From the NCBI GenBank assembly GCA_002687355.1, contig NYZZ01000003.1:4829-41023 (forward strand): DNA of 36,195 bases. Reading direction: 5' to 3'. Source of the DNA: Methanobacteriota archaeon (GTDB taxonomy: Archaea; Thermoplasmatota; Poseidoniia; MGIII; CG-Epi1). The position numbers and the translations under genes were made by a program. Below are positions 17,707 to 26,318 of the stretch, one piece after another. How positions within the stretch are numbered: the first letter of the stretch is position 1; every line of letters starts with the position of its first letter. The notes beneath the pieces were generated by a model, which saw nothing but the letters and a program-made list of their open reading frames with translations, was not told where the DNA came from and did not search any database.

Positions 17707-18414
17707 CTATAGTCGAACGCCTTCCAGTTCCTGCCGGAAGGTCAGGGCCCCAACATAAAATGAGAACACCATACTCCATTCGCAGAATGCGGTCAGGTTG
17801 AGGTAGAGCGATCTGGAGTCATCAACCGAGGGAGGATTATCTAGCCTGTAGAATGGACTTTGGCCTTCTACGATAAGTGCCTGGCTGTCAAGGCCGCTGA
17901 ATATTATCATCAGGATATAGAACAGCCAGCCCGAATAAATGGCATATCTCCTGACCTTGTGCTTTCTGCCCGACTTTTCCAGAATGCGCCAGGCGAAGGC
18001 ACCCCACGCCAAAAAGGAAGTGAACAGTATTCCTGCCGTCACGCCGTGCAGTATGGGATAATCAATCCAGTGGAAGTTGACTGCAATAATCCCACACACA
18101 CCTCCAAAGGTTGCTATAATCCTGATTAAATCGTTCCCGGACTCGTAGTTTCCACCAAGCTCCCGCGCCAGTGGGGTGAAAATCCTGTGGAAAACCTGTG
18201 CCAGCAGTATGAACGAGAAAATACTGATTGCGAGGCCAGGACCATAGAAGCTGGATTCTGGCCCAGCAAAGGGCATCTCCGAAATAATTGGGATGAAAGG
18301 TGCGACCCGTCCGCCTGTGGTAGAAATTAGGTAGGTGGCCACAAGCGTCAGTGCCCCGAGGGCAACGCTGAAATCGAGTAGTCGCTTTGCACTAATAGAA
18401 CTATCTTCAGCCAT
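17707..18414 (-). CDS. Multi-pass membrane protein resembling the Frag1/DRAM/Sfk1 family
   Basis: About 6 TM segments; N-terminal loop PFIPIISEMPFAGPESSFYGPGLAISIFSF resembles the PxISexGxxPPE...F loop of Frag1/DRAM proteins. Confidence 0.55.
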   Translation of the reverse strand: MAEDSSISAKRLLDFSVALGALTLVATYLISTTGGRVAPFIPIISEMPFAGPESSFYGPGLAISIFSFILLAQVFHRIFTPLARELGGNYESGNDLIRIIATFGGVCGIIAVNFHWIDYPILHGVTAGILFTSFLAWGAFAWRILEKSGRKHKVRRYAIYSGWLFYILMIIFSGLDSQALIVEGQSPFYRLDNPPSVDDSRSLYLNLTAFCEWSMVFSFYVGALTFRQELEGVRL

Positions 18415-21115
18415 TCAACACCGCTTGTGCAGCTGCTAATCTTGCGATGGGCACCCTAAACGGCGAACAAGAGACATAATCCATCCCGGCGGCGTGGCAA
18501 AATGCTACTGATACAGGGTCACCGCCGTGCTCACCGCAGATACCGACCTTTAGGTCTGGCCGGGTCGCACGACCACGCTCGATACCGATTGTGACCAGTT
18601 CGCCTACGCCTGTATCAAGCGTCGCAAACGGGTCGGCGGACAAGATTCCCTGCTTCACATATTCTGGTAGGAAGCCACCGCTGTCGTCGCGGCTAAAGCC
18701 GAAGGTCATCTGTGTCAAGTCGTTTGTGCCGTAGGAGAAGAACTCAGCCGTCTCAGCAATTTTTCCTGCCATCAGCGTCGCACGCGGAATCTCAATCATC
18801 GTCCCCACAAGATAGTCCAGCTTGCAGTTTTGCGCCGCCTCAACATCTCCGGCTACACGACGCACAAGGTGCTCTTGGTGTGTGAACTCCGCCTCGGCGG
18901 CGGTGAGAGGTACCATGATTTCCGGTAGTACCGTAATGCCTTCGGCCTGCAGCTCTGCCGTGGCAGTTAGGATAGCTTTCGCTTGCAGCTCAGTGATATC
19001 AGGGTAGGTGACTCCTAGGCGCACACCGCGGTGTCCCATCATAGGATTGGTCTCGCGCAGTTGCTCGGCACGTCGCGTCAGTTCGGTGCTATCTATGTCC
19101 AGCGCCTGCGCCAGTTGCGCCTGTCCTTTTGGTTCGTGCGGGATGAACTCGTGCAGTGGAGGGTCCATCAGTCGGATGGTCACGGGGAGCCCCTCCATCG
19201 CGCGCAGCGTCTCGCGGATGTCGTCCTTCATGTGCGGGTAAAGCTCATCGAGTGCCGCTTTGCGTTCTTCATGCGAGTCGGCCATTATCATCTTGCGTAG
19301 GCAGAACAGCGGCTCCTCCGAGCCGTCACCGTAGAACATATGCTCGATGCGGAACAGTCCGATGCCCTCGGCGCCGAACTCTAGTGCACGCTGGGCGTCA
19401 GCCGGTGTATCGGCGTTAGTGCGCACTTTCAGCTTGCGATGTCGGTCGCACAACGAAAGGAAGCGTGACAGGTATTCGCTCGAAATGTCAGTCTTGCGCA
19501 GAGGCAGTTCCCCGGCGTAGACCTTGCCGGCAGTGCCGTTGAGTGTGACCAAGTCACCCTCCATTATAGTATGATCTCCGACGGTGAACCGCCTGGTCGG
19601 GGCGTCTATCTCCAGCTCGCCAGCGCCAACAATGCAGCACATTCCCCAGCCCCGCGCGACCAGCGCCGCGTGCGAAGTCATGCCTCCCCGCGCGGTCAGG
19701 ATTGCAACGGCTGCGCGCATTCCGGCCACGTCCTCCGGATTTGTCTCCTCACGCACCAGTACTACCTGCTCACCTCGTTCGGCCCACTCGACAGCGTCGT
19801 CGGCAGTGAATACCACTCGTCCGGTCGCGCCGCCCGGTCCGGCCGGCAATCCGCTCGCTAGTATCGCAGTCACTTTCTCGACATCTGGGTCAATGATGGG
19901 GTGCAGCAGTTCGTCCAGTTGCGACGGGGAAACACGCATTACTGCTTCATCCGAAGAAATCTGACCTGACTGCTCCATTTCGGCCGCTATACGTACAGCG
20001 GCGGGACCGTTGCGCTTACCAATGCGACATTGTAGCATCCACAAACGGCCGGACTGAATGGTGAACTCTATGTCGAGCATGTCTCGGTAATGCTTTTCGA
20101 GCGAGTGCTGGATTTGGTCTAGCTCCTTGTATGGTGCAGGATGCACGTTGTCCAAGCTAGGGAGGTCGCCTGAATATTCGGTGCGGCTGTGGCTATTGAG
20201 CGGATTGGGAGTGCGAATACCAGCCACCACGTCCTCGCCCTGCGCCTGCGGCAGCCACTCGCCGTAGAAGGCGTTCTCACCGGTGGCAGGGTTGCGAGTG
20301 AACGCGACACCGGTCGCCGAGTCCTTGCCAAGGTTGCCAAAGACCATTGCCTGCACGTTGACGGCAGTGCCCCACTCGTTGGGCAGCCCCTCGATTCGGC
20401 GGTAGGCAATGGCACGCTTGCCGTTCCACGACAGGAACACGGCGCTAATCGCACCCCAGAGCTGCTCCCAAGGATCTTCTGGGAACTCCTTGCCCAGAAC
20501 TTCCCTGACTTTGGTCCTGTATGTAATTACGAGCGCCTCTAAATCGTCAGCCGAAAGTTCGGTATCATCGGTGACACCCCGTTTCTCCTTCAGCTTTTCT
20601 AGTTCGTGCTCCAGTTGCGCACGGATGCCCTCGCCTTCAGCCGGTTCGATTCCAGCTGCCTTTTCCATCACTACATCAGCATACATCTGCATTAGCCGCC
20701 GCTGCGCGTCATAGACGAAGCGCGCGTCGCCGCTCTCTGCAATCAGCCCTTTGCACGTGACGTCATTCAGTCCGATGTTGAGCACCGTTTCCATCATCCC
20801 CGGCATCGAGGCGCGGGCGCCCGACCGCACCGAGACCAGTAATGGTCGCGTGGAATCGCCAAATTTGAGTCCTAGCTCCACCTCGATAGCTGCGAGTGCC
20901 TTGCGCACACTGCCGTCCAAGCTCTCGGGATATGATTGATCGTGGTCGTTGAACCAGTTACAGACTTCGGTCGTAATCGTAAAACCGGGCGGGACAGGTA
21001 TTCCCAGCTGTGCCATTTCTGCCAAGTTAGCGCCCTTGCCGCCAAGCAAATTTTTCATTGACGCGTCACCGTCGGCGTTTCCACTCCCGAACGAGTATAC
21101 TGTTTCAGCCTTCAT
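18407..21115 (-). CDS. ppdK: Pyruvate, phosphate dikinase
   Basis: MKNLLGGKGANLAEMAQLGIPVPPGFTI, ILTARGGMTSHAALVARGWGMCCIVG, GIGLFRIEHMF, MMGHRGVRLGVTYPDI, FSYGTNDLTQMTFGFSRDD, GICGEHGGDP. Confidence 0.97.
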   Translation of the reverse strand: MKAETVYSFGSGNADGDASMKNLLGGKGANLAEMAQLGIPVPPGFTITTEVCNWFNDHDQSYPESLDGSVRKALAAIEVELGLKFGDSTRPLLVSVRSGARASMPGMMETVLNIGLNDVTCKGLIAESGDARFVYDAQRRLMQMYADVVMEKAAGIEPAEGEGIRAQLEHELEKLKEKRGVTDDTELSADDLEALVITYRTKVREVLGKEFPEDPWEQLWGAISAVFLSWNGKRAIAYRRIEGLPNEWGTAVNVQAMVFGNLGKDSATGVAFTRNPATGENAFYGEWLPQAQGEDVVAGIRTPNPLNSHSRTEYSGDLPSLDNVHPAPYKELDQIQHSLEKHYRDMLDIEFTIQSGRLWMLQCRIGKRNGPAAVRIAAEMEQSGQISSDEAVMRVSPSQLDELLHPIIDPDVEKVTAILASGLPAGPGGATGRVVFTADDAVEWAERGEQVVLVREETNPEDVAGMRAAVAILTARGGMTSHAALVARGWGMCCIVGAGELEIDAPTRRFTVGDHTIMEGDLVTLNGTAGKVYAGELPLRKTDISSEYLSRFLSLCDRHRKLKVRTNADTPADAQRALEFGAEGIGLFRIEHMFYGDGSEEPLFCLRKMIMADSHEERKAALDELYPHMKDDIRETLRAMEGLPVTIRLMDPPLHEFIPHEPKGQAQLAQALDIDSTELTRRAEQLRETNPMMGHRGVRLGVTYPDITELQAKAILTATAELQAEGITVLPEIMVPLTAAEAEFTHQEHLVRRVAGDVEAAQNCKLDYLVGTMIEIPRATLMAGKIAETAEFFSYGTNDLTQMTFGFSRDDSGGFLPEYVKQGILSADPFATLDTGVGELVTIGIERGRATRPDLKVGICGEHGGDPVSVAFCHAAGMDYVSCSPFRVPIARLAAAQAVLNG

Positions 21116-21139
21116 TCGCCTCGACGGCGCAGATGACTC

Positions 21140-21150
21140 CCATAAAAGGA
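21140..21150 (-). promoter_or_regulatory. TATA box of ppdK
   Basis: Minus strand TCCTTTTATGG about 30 nt upstream of the ppdK ATG (21115). Confidence 0.55.
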
Positions 21151-21151
21151 T

Positions 21152-21547
21152 TTATTCTTTCAGGGCAGCGGCGGGGTCGTGGAGCGTTCCGAGCAGTGGC
21201 CAGCCGGTCCAGAGCAGTAGTTCATCCAGCTCCAGCAGTATTTGGTAGAGCAGGCCGTAGCCCTCAACTGCACGGTCGACTAGACAGGGATCGCAGTCGT
21301 CGCCCAGCCACTCCATAAGGCGGGAAGCACCGGCCAGCTCGAGCGCCCCGGCAACGCGACCGACAGCCTCCAACCGATTCCGCAGAGTCTGTAGGAATGG
21401 TTTGCTGTCACGCAGCGCTAGCGTTACTTCGCTGATTCGCGCCGGCGGTTCGTTCCCAAAGAGTGCAGTGAATTCTTGCTCGCCGATACTTTTCCGCGCC
21501 AGCCGCAGCAACAGTTCCAGTACTTGCTGTTTTTCAGCAGGTTTCAT
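21152..21547 (-). CDS. Hypothetical helical protein
   Basis: 131 aa, Leu/Ala/Glu-rich; ATGA overlap with the P-loop gene supports co-translation. No family recognised. Confidence 0.6.
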   Translation of the reverse strand: MKPAEKQQVLELLLRLARKSIGEQEFTALFGNEPPARISEVTLALRDSKPFLQTLRNRLEAVGRVAGALELAGASRLMEWLGDDCDPCLVDRAVEGYGLLYQILLELDELLLWTGWPLLGTLHDPAAALKE

Positions 21548-22023
21548 GCGACCTCCAGTAGCAGCTGCAGTTGTGTAAGAATGCGTTCCATTTCTTCCGG
21601 CTGCGCCAGTGCACGTTCCTCATCCAGAACAGTACCTGGTGAAAGAAGTTCGATTGCCGCTACTCCTGGTAGCTGCCAGGCATTGCGTCTGCCACCCGAC
21701 CAGCGGCTCACAACGAGTAGGCAGGGAGTGTCAGAACTAACCAAAATGAGCCGCGCCAGCAGGAACTCAACTGCTGCAGGACCTGCGTCTGCGTCCGCAA
21801 CCAGCAGGAATGCGTTCGCTGCTCCGAGCCAGTCCGTCCACCGCTCACCTAATGCCGTGGGCTCATCGATTTCGTAAAATTGCAGTCCCTGGCAGCTACA
21901 GGCGTTGTCGAGGAACATCTCCGGCACGTCTGACGGTGGGGTGAAGACGCCCCTTTCCGGAAGTGAACGAATCAGTGTCGATTTGCCGGCACCCATAGCA
22001 CCGGTCACCATCACATAATTCAT
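21544..22023 (-). CDS. Small GTPase-like P-loop protein with degenerate G motifs
   Basis: MNYVMVTGAMGAGKSTLIRSL Walker A; expected G4 NKxD replaced by LLVVSRWSGG; ATGA overlaps on both sides. Confidence 0.7.
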   Translation of the reverse strand: MNYVMVTGAMGAGKSTLIRSLPERGVFTPPSDVPEMFLDNACSCQGLQFYEIDEPTALGERWTDWLGAANAFLLVADADAGPAAVEFLLARLILVSSDTPCLLVVSRWSGGRRNAWQLPGVAAIELLSPGTVLDEERALAQPEEMERILTQLQLLLEVA

Positions 22024-22715
22024 TTGCCTGCCACCTGAGGGCGTAACTCCTTGAACATCCCCATCAGCGTCTCATAGTCCCACTCATCAATTTCGCCACG
22101 CACCAACAAACGGCGTAGTGTTGTCTCGGCGCGCGGCAGTCGTCGCTCAGCGAAGCGGCTCTCACGAACAGCCTCCATAATGCGCTCAACCAATAAGTCA
22201 ATTTCCTGTCGCTCAACGACGTCGGGTCGGTAGGGGCGCTGGAAAACGTCGTTGCGAAAGAGTTCATAGAGCACAATCCCAACGGCGTGCGACAGGTTGA
22301 GCACCGGATGCTCAGGTTTGGTCGGGACTTGGATCGTCAGGTCGCAGAGCGCCAGTTCACCTCGATCGAGGCCGTGGTTCTCGCGGCCGAATACCAATGC
22401 TGGCTGGCGTCCGTCCAGCAGCCCAGCCAGTTCTTGGACTGGGTGTGGTGCACGCTGCCAGCGATTGTCTCCTTCAGGTACGATGCCACTGGTTGCGATT
22501 GATACCGCCGCCTCCGCTAACGCTTCTTTAAGCGAAGCGGCACGACGGGCGGTTTCCAGCAACGGTCGACCTGCCTTGGCACGCGCCTTAGCGTCGTCAT
22601 CGATTTCGCAGCCGCCGACAAGCAATAACTCGTCACAGCCGAAGTTCGACATCACACGTGCGACGGCACCAACGTTGCCAGGATGCTGCGGCTCGACGAG
22701 CACGATAGTCGCCAC
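22020..22715 (-). CDS. TrmJ/SpoU-family tRNA (Nm) methyltransferase
   Basis: IVLVEPQHPGNVGAVARVMSNFG, ALVFGRENHGLDRGELALCD, LNLSHAVGIVLYELFR (SPOUT knot motifs). Confidence 0.92.
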   Translation of the reverse strand: MATIVLVEPQHPGNVGAVARVMSNFGCDELLLVGGCEIDDDAKARAKAGRPLLETARRAASLKEALAEAAVSIATSGIVPEGDNRWQRAPHPVQELAGLLDGRQPALVFGRENHGLDRGELALCDLTIQVPTKPEHPVLNLSHAVGIVLYELFRNDVFQRPYRPDVVERQEIDLLVERIMEAVRESRFAERRLPRAETTLRRLLVRGEIDEWDYETLMGMFKELRPQVAGK

Positions 22716-22794
22716 GACTCGCGAGTGAGCGCCGCGTAATAGGGTTAGCGCGTCAGAATTGCCGCGTATGTGGGAACTTAGACTGGAACGGAGG

Positions 22795-24216
22795 CTAGAG
22801 TTCCTGCATTGCCTGAACCAGCCGCATCATCATTTCTTTCCCATCACCGAACAGCATCATAGTCGAGTCTTCGTAGAACAGGTCATTGTCGACACCAGCG
22901 TATCCAACAGAGAGAGAGCGCTTGACCATCACGACCACACGCGCTTTGTCGACGTCTAGGATAGGCATCCCTGCTAGTGGTCCCTCGTCGCTGCGTGCTG
23001 CAGGATTGACTGTGTCGTTGGCCCCAACTACGAGCACTACGTCTGTCTCGGTGAACTCAGAGTTGATATTCTCCAGCTCGACCAGCTGTTCGTAGGGCAC
23101 ATTCGCCTCGGCCAGCAGTACATTCATGTGGCCCGGCATACGCCCCGCGACAGGATGAATGCCATACTTCACCTCGCAATCACGTCCCTCCAAGATTTCA
23201 GCGAACTCGCGCACTTGATGCTGGCACTGCGAGACCGCCATGCCGTAGCCTGGGACAATGATGCATTTCGCGATGCCGTCGCAGAGCATCGCCACCTCAT
23301 CAGGGTCACTACCTACTTTCGTGCGAGTGACTGTTTCGCGGTCACTACCGCCACCAAATGCCTTGAAAAGTACGTCGCGCAGTTCGCGATTCATCGCCTT
23401 GCACATGATAAAAGTCAGGATGAGTCCAGCTGCACCGACCATCGAGCCCGCGATAATCAGTACATTGTTCATCAGTACAAAGCCGGTGAACGCCGCAGCG
23501 ATGCCGGAGAGTGAGTTGAGCAGGCTGACGACGACCGGCATGTCGGCGCCGCCGATGGGAAGTACGAATAGGACGCCAAGCAGCGTGGCGCAGGCAATCA
23601 GTCCGTAAATCCACTGCTCGTTGGTGGGCTCCTGAATTGAGAGCCAGATAAAGCCAAGGCAGGCAAACAGCAGCAGCACTTTTACGGTATTAAGCCACGG
23701 TGGTCCCCAGGTCGGGAAGCGCACCCATTTGCCGCCAGGTAACGAGAAGCCCCCTTTCAATTTCATCATCGCTACCAGACTGCCTGAAAGCGTAATCCAG
23801 CCGACTAGCCCTGAGAGGCCAATCGCTATCCAAGTGGCGTAGAGTGGGATACCTTCTGGAATGTTTCCTTCATCGAGGCGGCTCAGTACTTCCGAAAGTG
23901 CGACAAGCGCTGATGCACCGCCACCGAAGCCGTTGAAGAGTGCGACCATTTCAGGCATACCGGTCATTTCGACACGCAGTGCCATCCAAGCGCCGATGAG
24001 TGTACCAACAGCAAGGCCGCCAACAATCAGTTCCCAACCAATTATGCCGGTTTCCGACTCAATACGTGCCAGCGTCACTATGACGGCGAGCAGCATCCCG
24101 CTCGCACCATAGAGATTCCCTGTCGGTGCAGTGCGTGGGTGACCTAGCTTCTTCAATCCTAGAATAAAGAGTAGTGCGGCAGCTAGGTAGCCTAGGTCCC
24201 ACACCGCGCTATCCAT
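22795..24216 (-). CDS. pntB: NAD(P) transhydrogenase subunit beta PntB
   Basis: Multi-TM N-terminus, C-terminal dIII: IVPGYGMAVSQCQHQVREFAEIL, KYGIHPVAGRMPGHMNVLLAEANVPYEQL, DVVLVVGANDTVNPAARSDEGPLAGMPILDV. Confidence 0.96.
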   Translation of the reverse strand: MDSAVWDLGYLAAALLFILGLKKLGHPRTAPTGNLYGASGMLLAVIVTLARIESETGIIGWELIVGGLAVGTLIGAWMALRVEMTGMPEMVALFNGFGGGASALVALSEVLSRLDEGNIPEGIPLYATWIAIGLSGLVGWITLSGSLVAMMKLKGGFSLPGGKWVRFPTWGPPWLNTVKVLLLFACLGFIWLSIQEPTNEQWIYGLIACATLLGVLFVLPIGGADMPVVVSLLNSLSGIAAAFTGFVLMNNVLIIAGSMVGAAGLILTFIMCKAMNRELRDVLFKAFGGGSDRETVTRTKVGSDPDEVAMLCDGIAKCIIVPGYGMAVSQCQHQVREFAEILEGRDCEVKYGIHPVAGRMPGHMNVLLAEANVPYEQLVELENINSEFTETDVVLVVGANDTVNPAARSDEGPLAGMPILDVDKARVVVMVKRSLSVGYAGVDNDLFYEDSTMMLFGDGKEMMMRLVQAMQEL

Positions 24217-24536
24217 TACTTACGCCCCCGGCCAGCAATCATCTGTAGCATGCGGTTCGTAACCAGAAATCCGCCGACGACATTGATGGTTGCCAGTACC
24301 AGCGCCACCACTGCCAGTTTGGCCGCTAGTGGTGCGTTGCCATCCACCAGAGCGACATTGCTTAGCAACAGTGCACCGACAACAGCGATTCCGGAAATGG
24401 CGTTAGCCCCACTCATGAGTGGTGTGTGGAGCGTCGGCGGAACCTTGCTGATAATCTCGAAGCCAAGGAAAATCGCGAGTACGAAGACCGTCACCGCCGC
24501 GACCAGTAACTCAAGGTAGGTGAGTTCAACAATCAT
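24216..24536 (-). CDS. NAD(P) transhydrogenase alpha subunit, membrane part (PntA2)
   Basis: About 106 aa, EIISKVPPTLHTPLMSGANAISGIAVVGALL; ATGA-type overlap with the flanking pnt genes. Confidence 0.92.
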   Translation of the reverse strand: MIVELTYLELLVAAVTVFVLAIFLGFEIISKVPPTLHTPLMSGANAISGIAVVGALLLSNVALVDGNAPLAAKLAVVALVLATINVVGGFLVTNRMLQMIAGRGRK

Positions 24537-25693
24537 CCTGCAGCCTCCCGAAGACGGGACTGCGCGGCGTGGATTGCACCCTCATGGGCGACCAACACAC
24601 CACCCATACCTGGGACATGGAATTTGTCGCCTTCTGGGGCACCGACTAGGATTTCATCCTCAAGGTTCAGCGCCAGCTTGCCGTCACTGACAAGCGTCGT
24701 CGCAAAACTGGAAAGGTTGTTGGCAAAGAGCAGTGAAGCAGTATGTGGTAGCAGCCCGGGCAGGTTTGTCTCGCCAATGATAATTACTCCATGTTTGACG
24801 ACTGTCTGACCTGCCTTTGACAGTTCACAGTTGCCACCGGTGTCGGTGTTCATGTCAACCACGACCGCGCCCGGCTTCATCGTTTCGATTGCACTAGCTG
24901 GGACGGTAATAGGCGCGGCGCGGCCGAAGAGCCGAGCTGTGGTAACCACTACATCAGCATCCTGAGCGACTTTGCAGACAGTATCATTGACTTTCTGGAT
25001 GAAATCCGAAGTCAGAGGTTTGGCATAGCCTGACTCGTCTTCGAAGTCTGCCATGCCTTCGACCTCGATAAACTTTCCACCCAGCGACTCAATCTGCTCT
25101 TTCGCAGCGAGCCTCACGTCACTGGCCCAGACCACCGCGCCCAGTCGCTTCGCGGTCGCAATCGCCTGAAGACCGGCAACGCCGGCACCCATCACGACAT
25201 ACTTTGCTGGTTTGACCGTACCAGCAGAGGTCATCATCATTGGAATCATGCGTGGCACCTCCGCCGCGCCGAGCAGCACCGCCTTGTATCCGGCGAGGTT
25301 GTCTTGACTGGAATTAACGTCCATTGACTGGGCACGCGATAGCCTGCGTGGAATCATGTCCATACTGCATAGAGTCAGTCCTGTTTCGGTGATTGCGTTG
25401 ATGCGCGCGGTGTCGCGGAATGGGTCAGCAACGCATGCCAGTATCTGCCCCGATGCCATCGCATCGAAATCCGGAACGTTGATGGCGATTACCAGATCCG
25501 CGCCGAGTGCGTCGGCCCTGCTGCCGAGCGTAGCGCCCTTTGCAGCATAGTACTTGTCATCGTAACCTGCCGCTGCGCCAGCTCCTTTTTCAACTATGAC
25601 CTCGAACCCCAGTTTCGCTAGTTTTGGGACGACGTTCGGCACCATCGCCACACGCGTCTCGCTTTCTGGTTCCCGAGGGATTCCTGCTAGCAT
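24533..25693 (-). CDS. NAD(P) transhydrogenase alpha subunit, soluble part (PntA1)
   Basis: MLAGIPREPESETRVAMVPNVVPKLAKLGFEVIVEKGAG...MIPRRLSRAQSMDVNSSQDNLAGYKAV...VMGAGVAGLQAIATAKRLGAVV. Start set inside the track ORF (25783). Confidence 0.94.
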   Translation of the reverse strand: MLAGIPREPESETRVAMVPNVVPKLAKLGFEVIVEKGAGAAAGYDDKYYAAKGATLGSRADALGADLVIAINVPDFDAMASGQILACVADPFRDTARINAITETGLTLCSMDMIPRRLSRAQSMDVNSSQDNLAGYKAVLLGAAEVPRMIPMMMTSAGTVKPAKYVVMGAGVAGLQAIATAKRLGAVVWASDVRLAAKEQIESLGGKFIEVEGMADFEDESGYAKPLTSDFIQKVNDTVCKVAQDADVVVTTARLFGRAAPITVPASAIETMKPGAVVVDMNTDTGGNCELSKAGQTVVKHGVIIIGETNLPGLLPHTASLLFANNLSSFATTLVSDGKLALNLEDEILVGAPEGDKFHVPGMGGVLVAHEGAIHAAQSRLREAAG

Positions 25694-25950
25694 TTTGTCA
25701 CCTAATTTTGCACTGCTATCCTCTACGAGGACACCCAGTGTCCGCGCCACCTGAGTGGCTGATAAAAGGGTAACCCGAAGCATGGTCCGGAAAGTCCGCT
25801 ACGTCGCGAGGGCAGGAGTTCGCCTCCAGTAGCCACGCTAACATTGTAGGTCGCTTGCCGGGGTCGTAAACAGTCCTGTAATCCGGTACATTACCTCCGC
25901 AAATCGTTCCAGCTTGCGCTGGGTAGCTCGCTTCAGGTAGCTGTTCTGCG

Positions 25951-25960
25951 AAAAAATCGC
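25951..25960 (-). terminator. Candidate T-rich terminator after the RRM gene
   Basis: Minus strand GCGATTTTTT begins about 10 nt past the RRM stop; T6 tract. Confidence 0.35.
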
Positions 25961-25969
25961 CTGTACGAC

Positions 25970-26239
25970 TCAGTAGTTGTCGCGACGTGGCGCCCGTTCC
26001 TGGGCGGTGTCAACCTTGAGAGTGCGTCCGCCAGATTCGCTGCCGTTTAGGGCCTCGATCGCTGCACCCGCTTCTTCGGGGGTCGACATCTCGACAAAAC
26101 CGAAGCCGCGCGAGCGGCCACTCATCCGGTCCATAATGACCTTGGCTGACTGCACTTCACCGTGCTCCCCGAACAACTGTCCGAGGTCCTCGTCCTTGAA
26201 CGACCATGGTAGGTTGCCCACGTATATGTTTCTGCTCAT
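25970..26239 (-). CDS. Single-RRM RNA-binding protein
   Basis: RNP2 NIYVGNLPW and RNP1 RGFGFVEM; 89 aa, short basic C-terminus. Confidence 0.95.
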   Translation of the reverse strand: MSRNIYVGNLPWSFKDEDLGQLFGEHGEVQSAKVIMDRMSGRSRGFGFVEMSTPEEAGAAIEALNGSESGGRTLKVDTAQERAPRRDNY

Positions 26240-26249
26240 TGTTCTGATA

Positions 26250-26265
26250 CCTGCCTCCTGGCAGG
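26250..26265 (-). promoter_or_regulatory. 5'UTR hairpin containing a Shine-Dalgarno-like AGGAGG upstream of the RRM gene
   Basis: Minus strand CCTGCC-AGGA-GGCAGG, perfect 6-bp stem with 4-nt loop; 10 nt before the ATG. Confidence 0.5.
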
Positions 26266-26285
26266 ATGGCGGCGCAGGGAGCCTC

Positions 26286-26297
26286 CGTTATAATACT
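26286..26297 (-). promoter_or_regulatory. TATA box of the RRM gene
   Basis: Minus strand AGTATTATAACG, about 50 nt upstream of the ATG, implying a leadered transcript. Confidence 0.5.
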
Positions 26298-26318
26298 TGG
26301 TGTTCTTCACAACATAGG

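Noticed and set aside
25783-25870. Possible RNase P RNA fragment (ggaaagtccgc resembling the conserved 5' GGAAAGUCC)
   Set aside because: Other conserved regions could not be located at suitable spacing and the gap is too short for typical archaeal RNase P RNA.
25703-25985. Open minus-strand frame in the pntA1-RRM gap reading ...TGDFFAEQLPEASYPAQAGTICGG...MLAWLLEANSCPRDVADFPDHASGYPF...
   Set aside because: It has only an internal ATG, no recognised homology and overlaps the RRM 3' end out of frame; most simply a chance open frame. Orthologue comparison would settle it.
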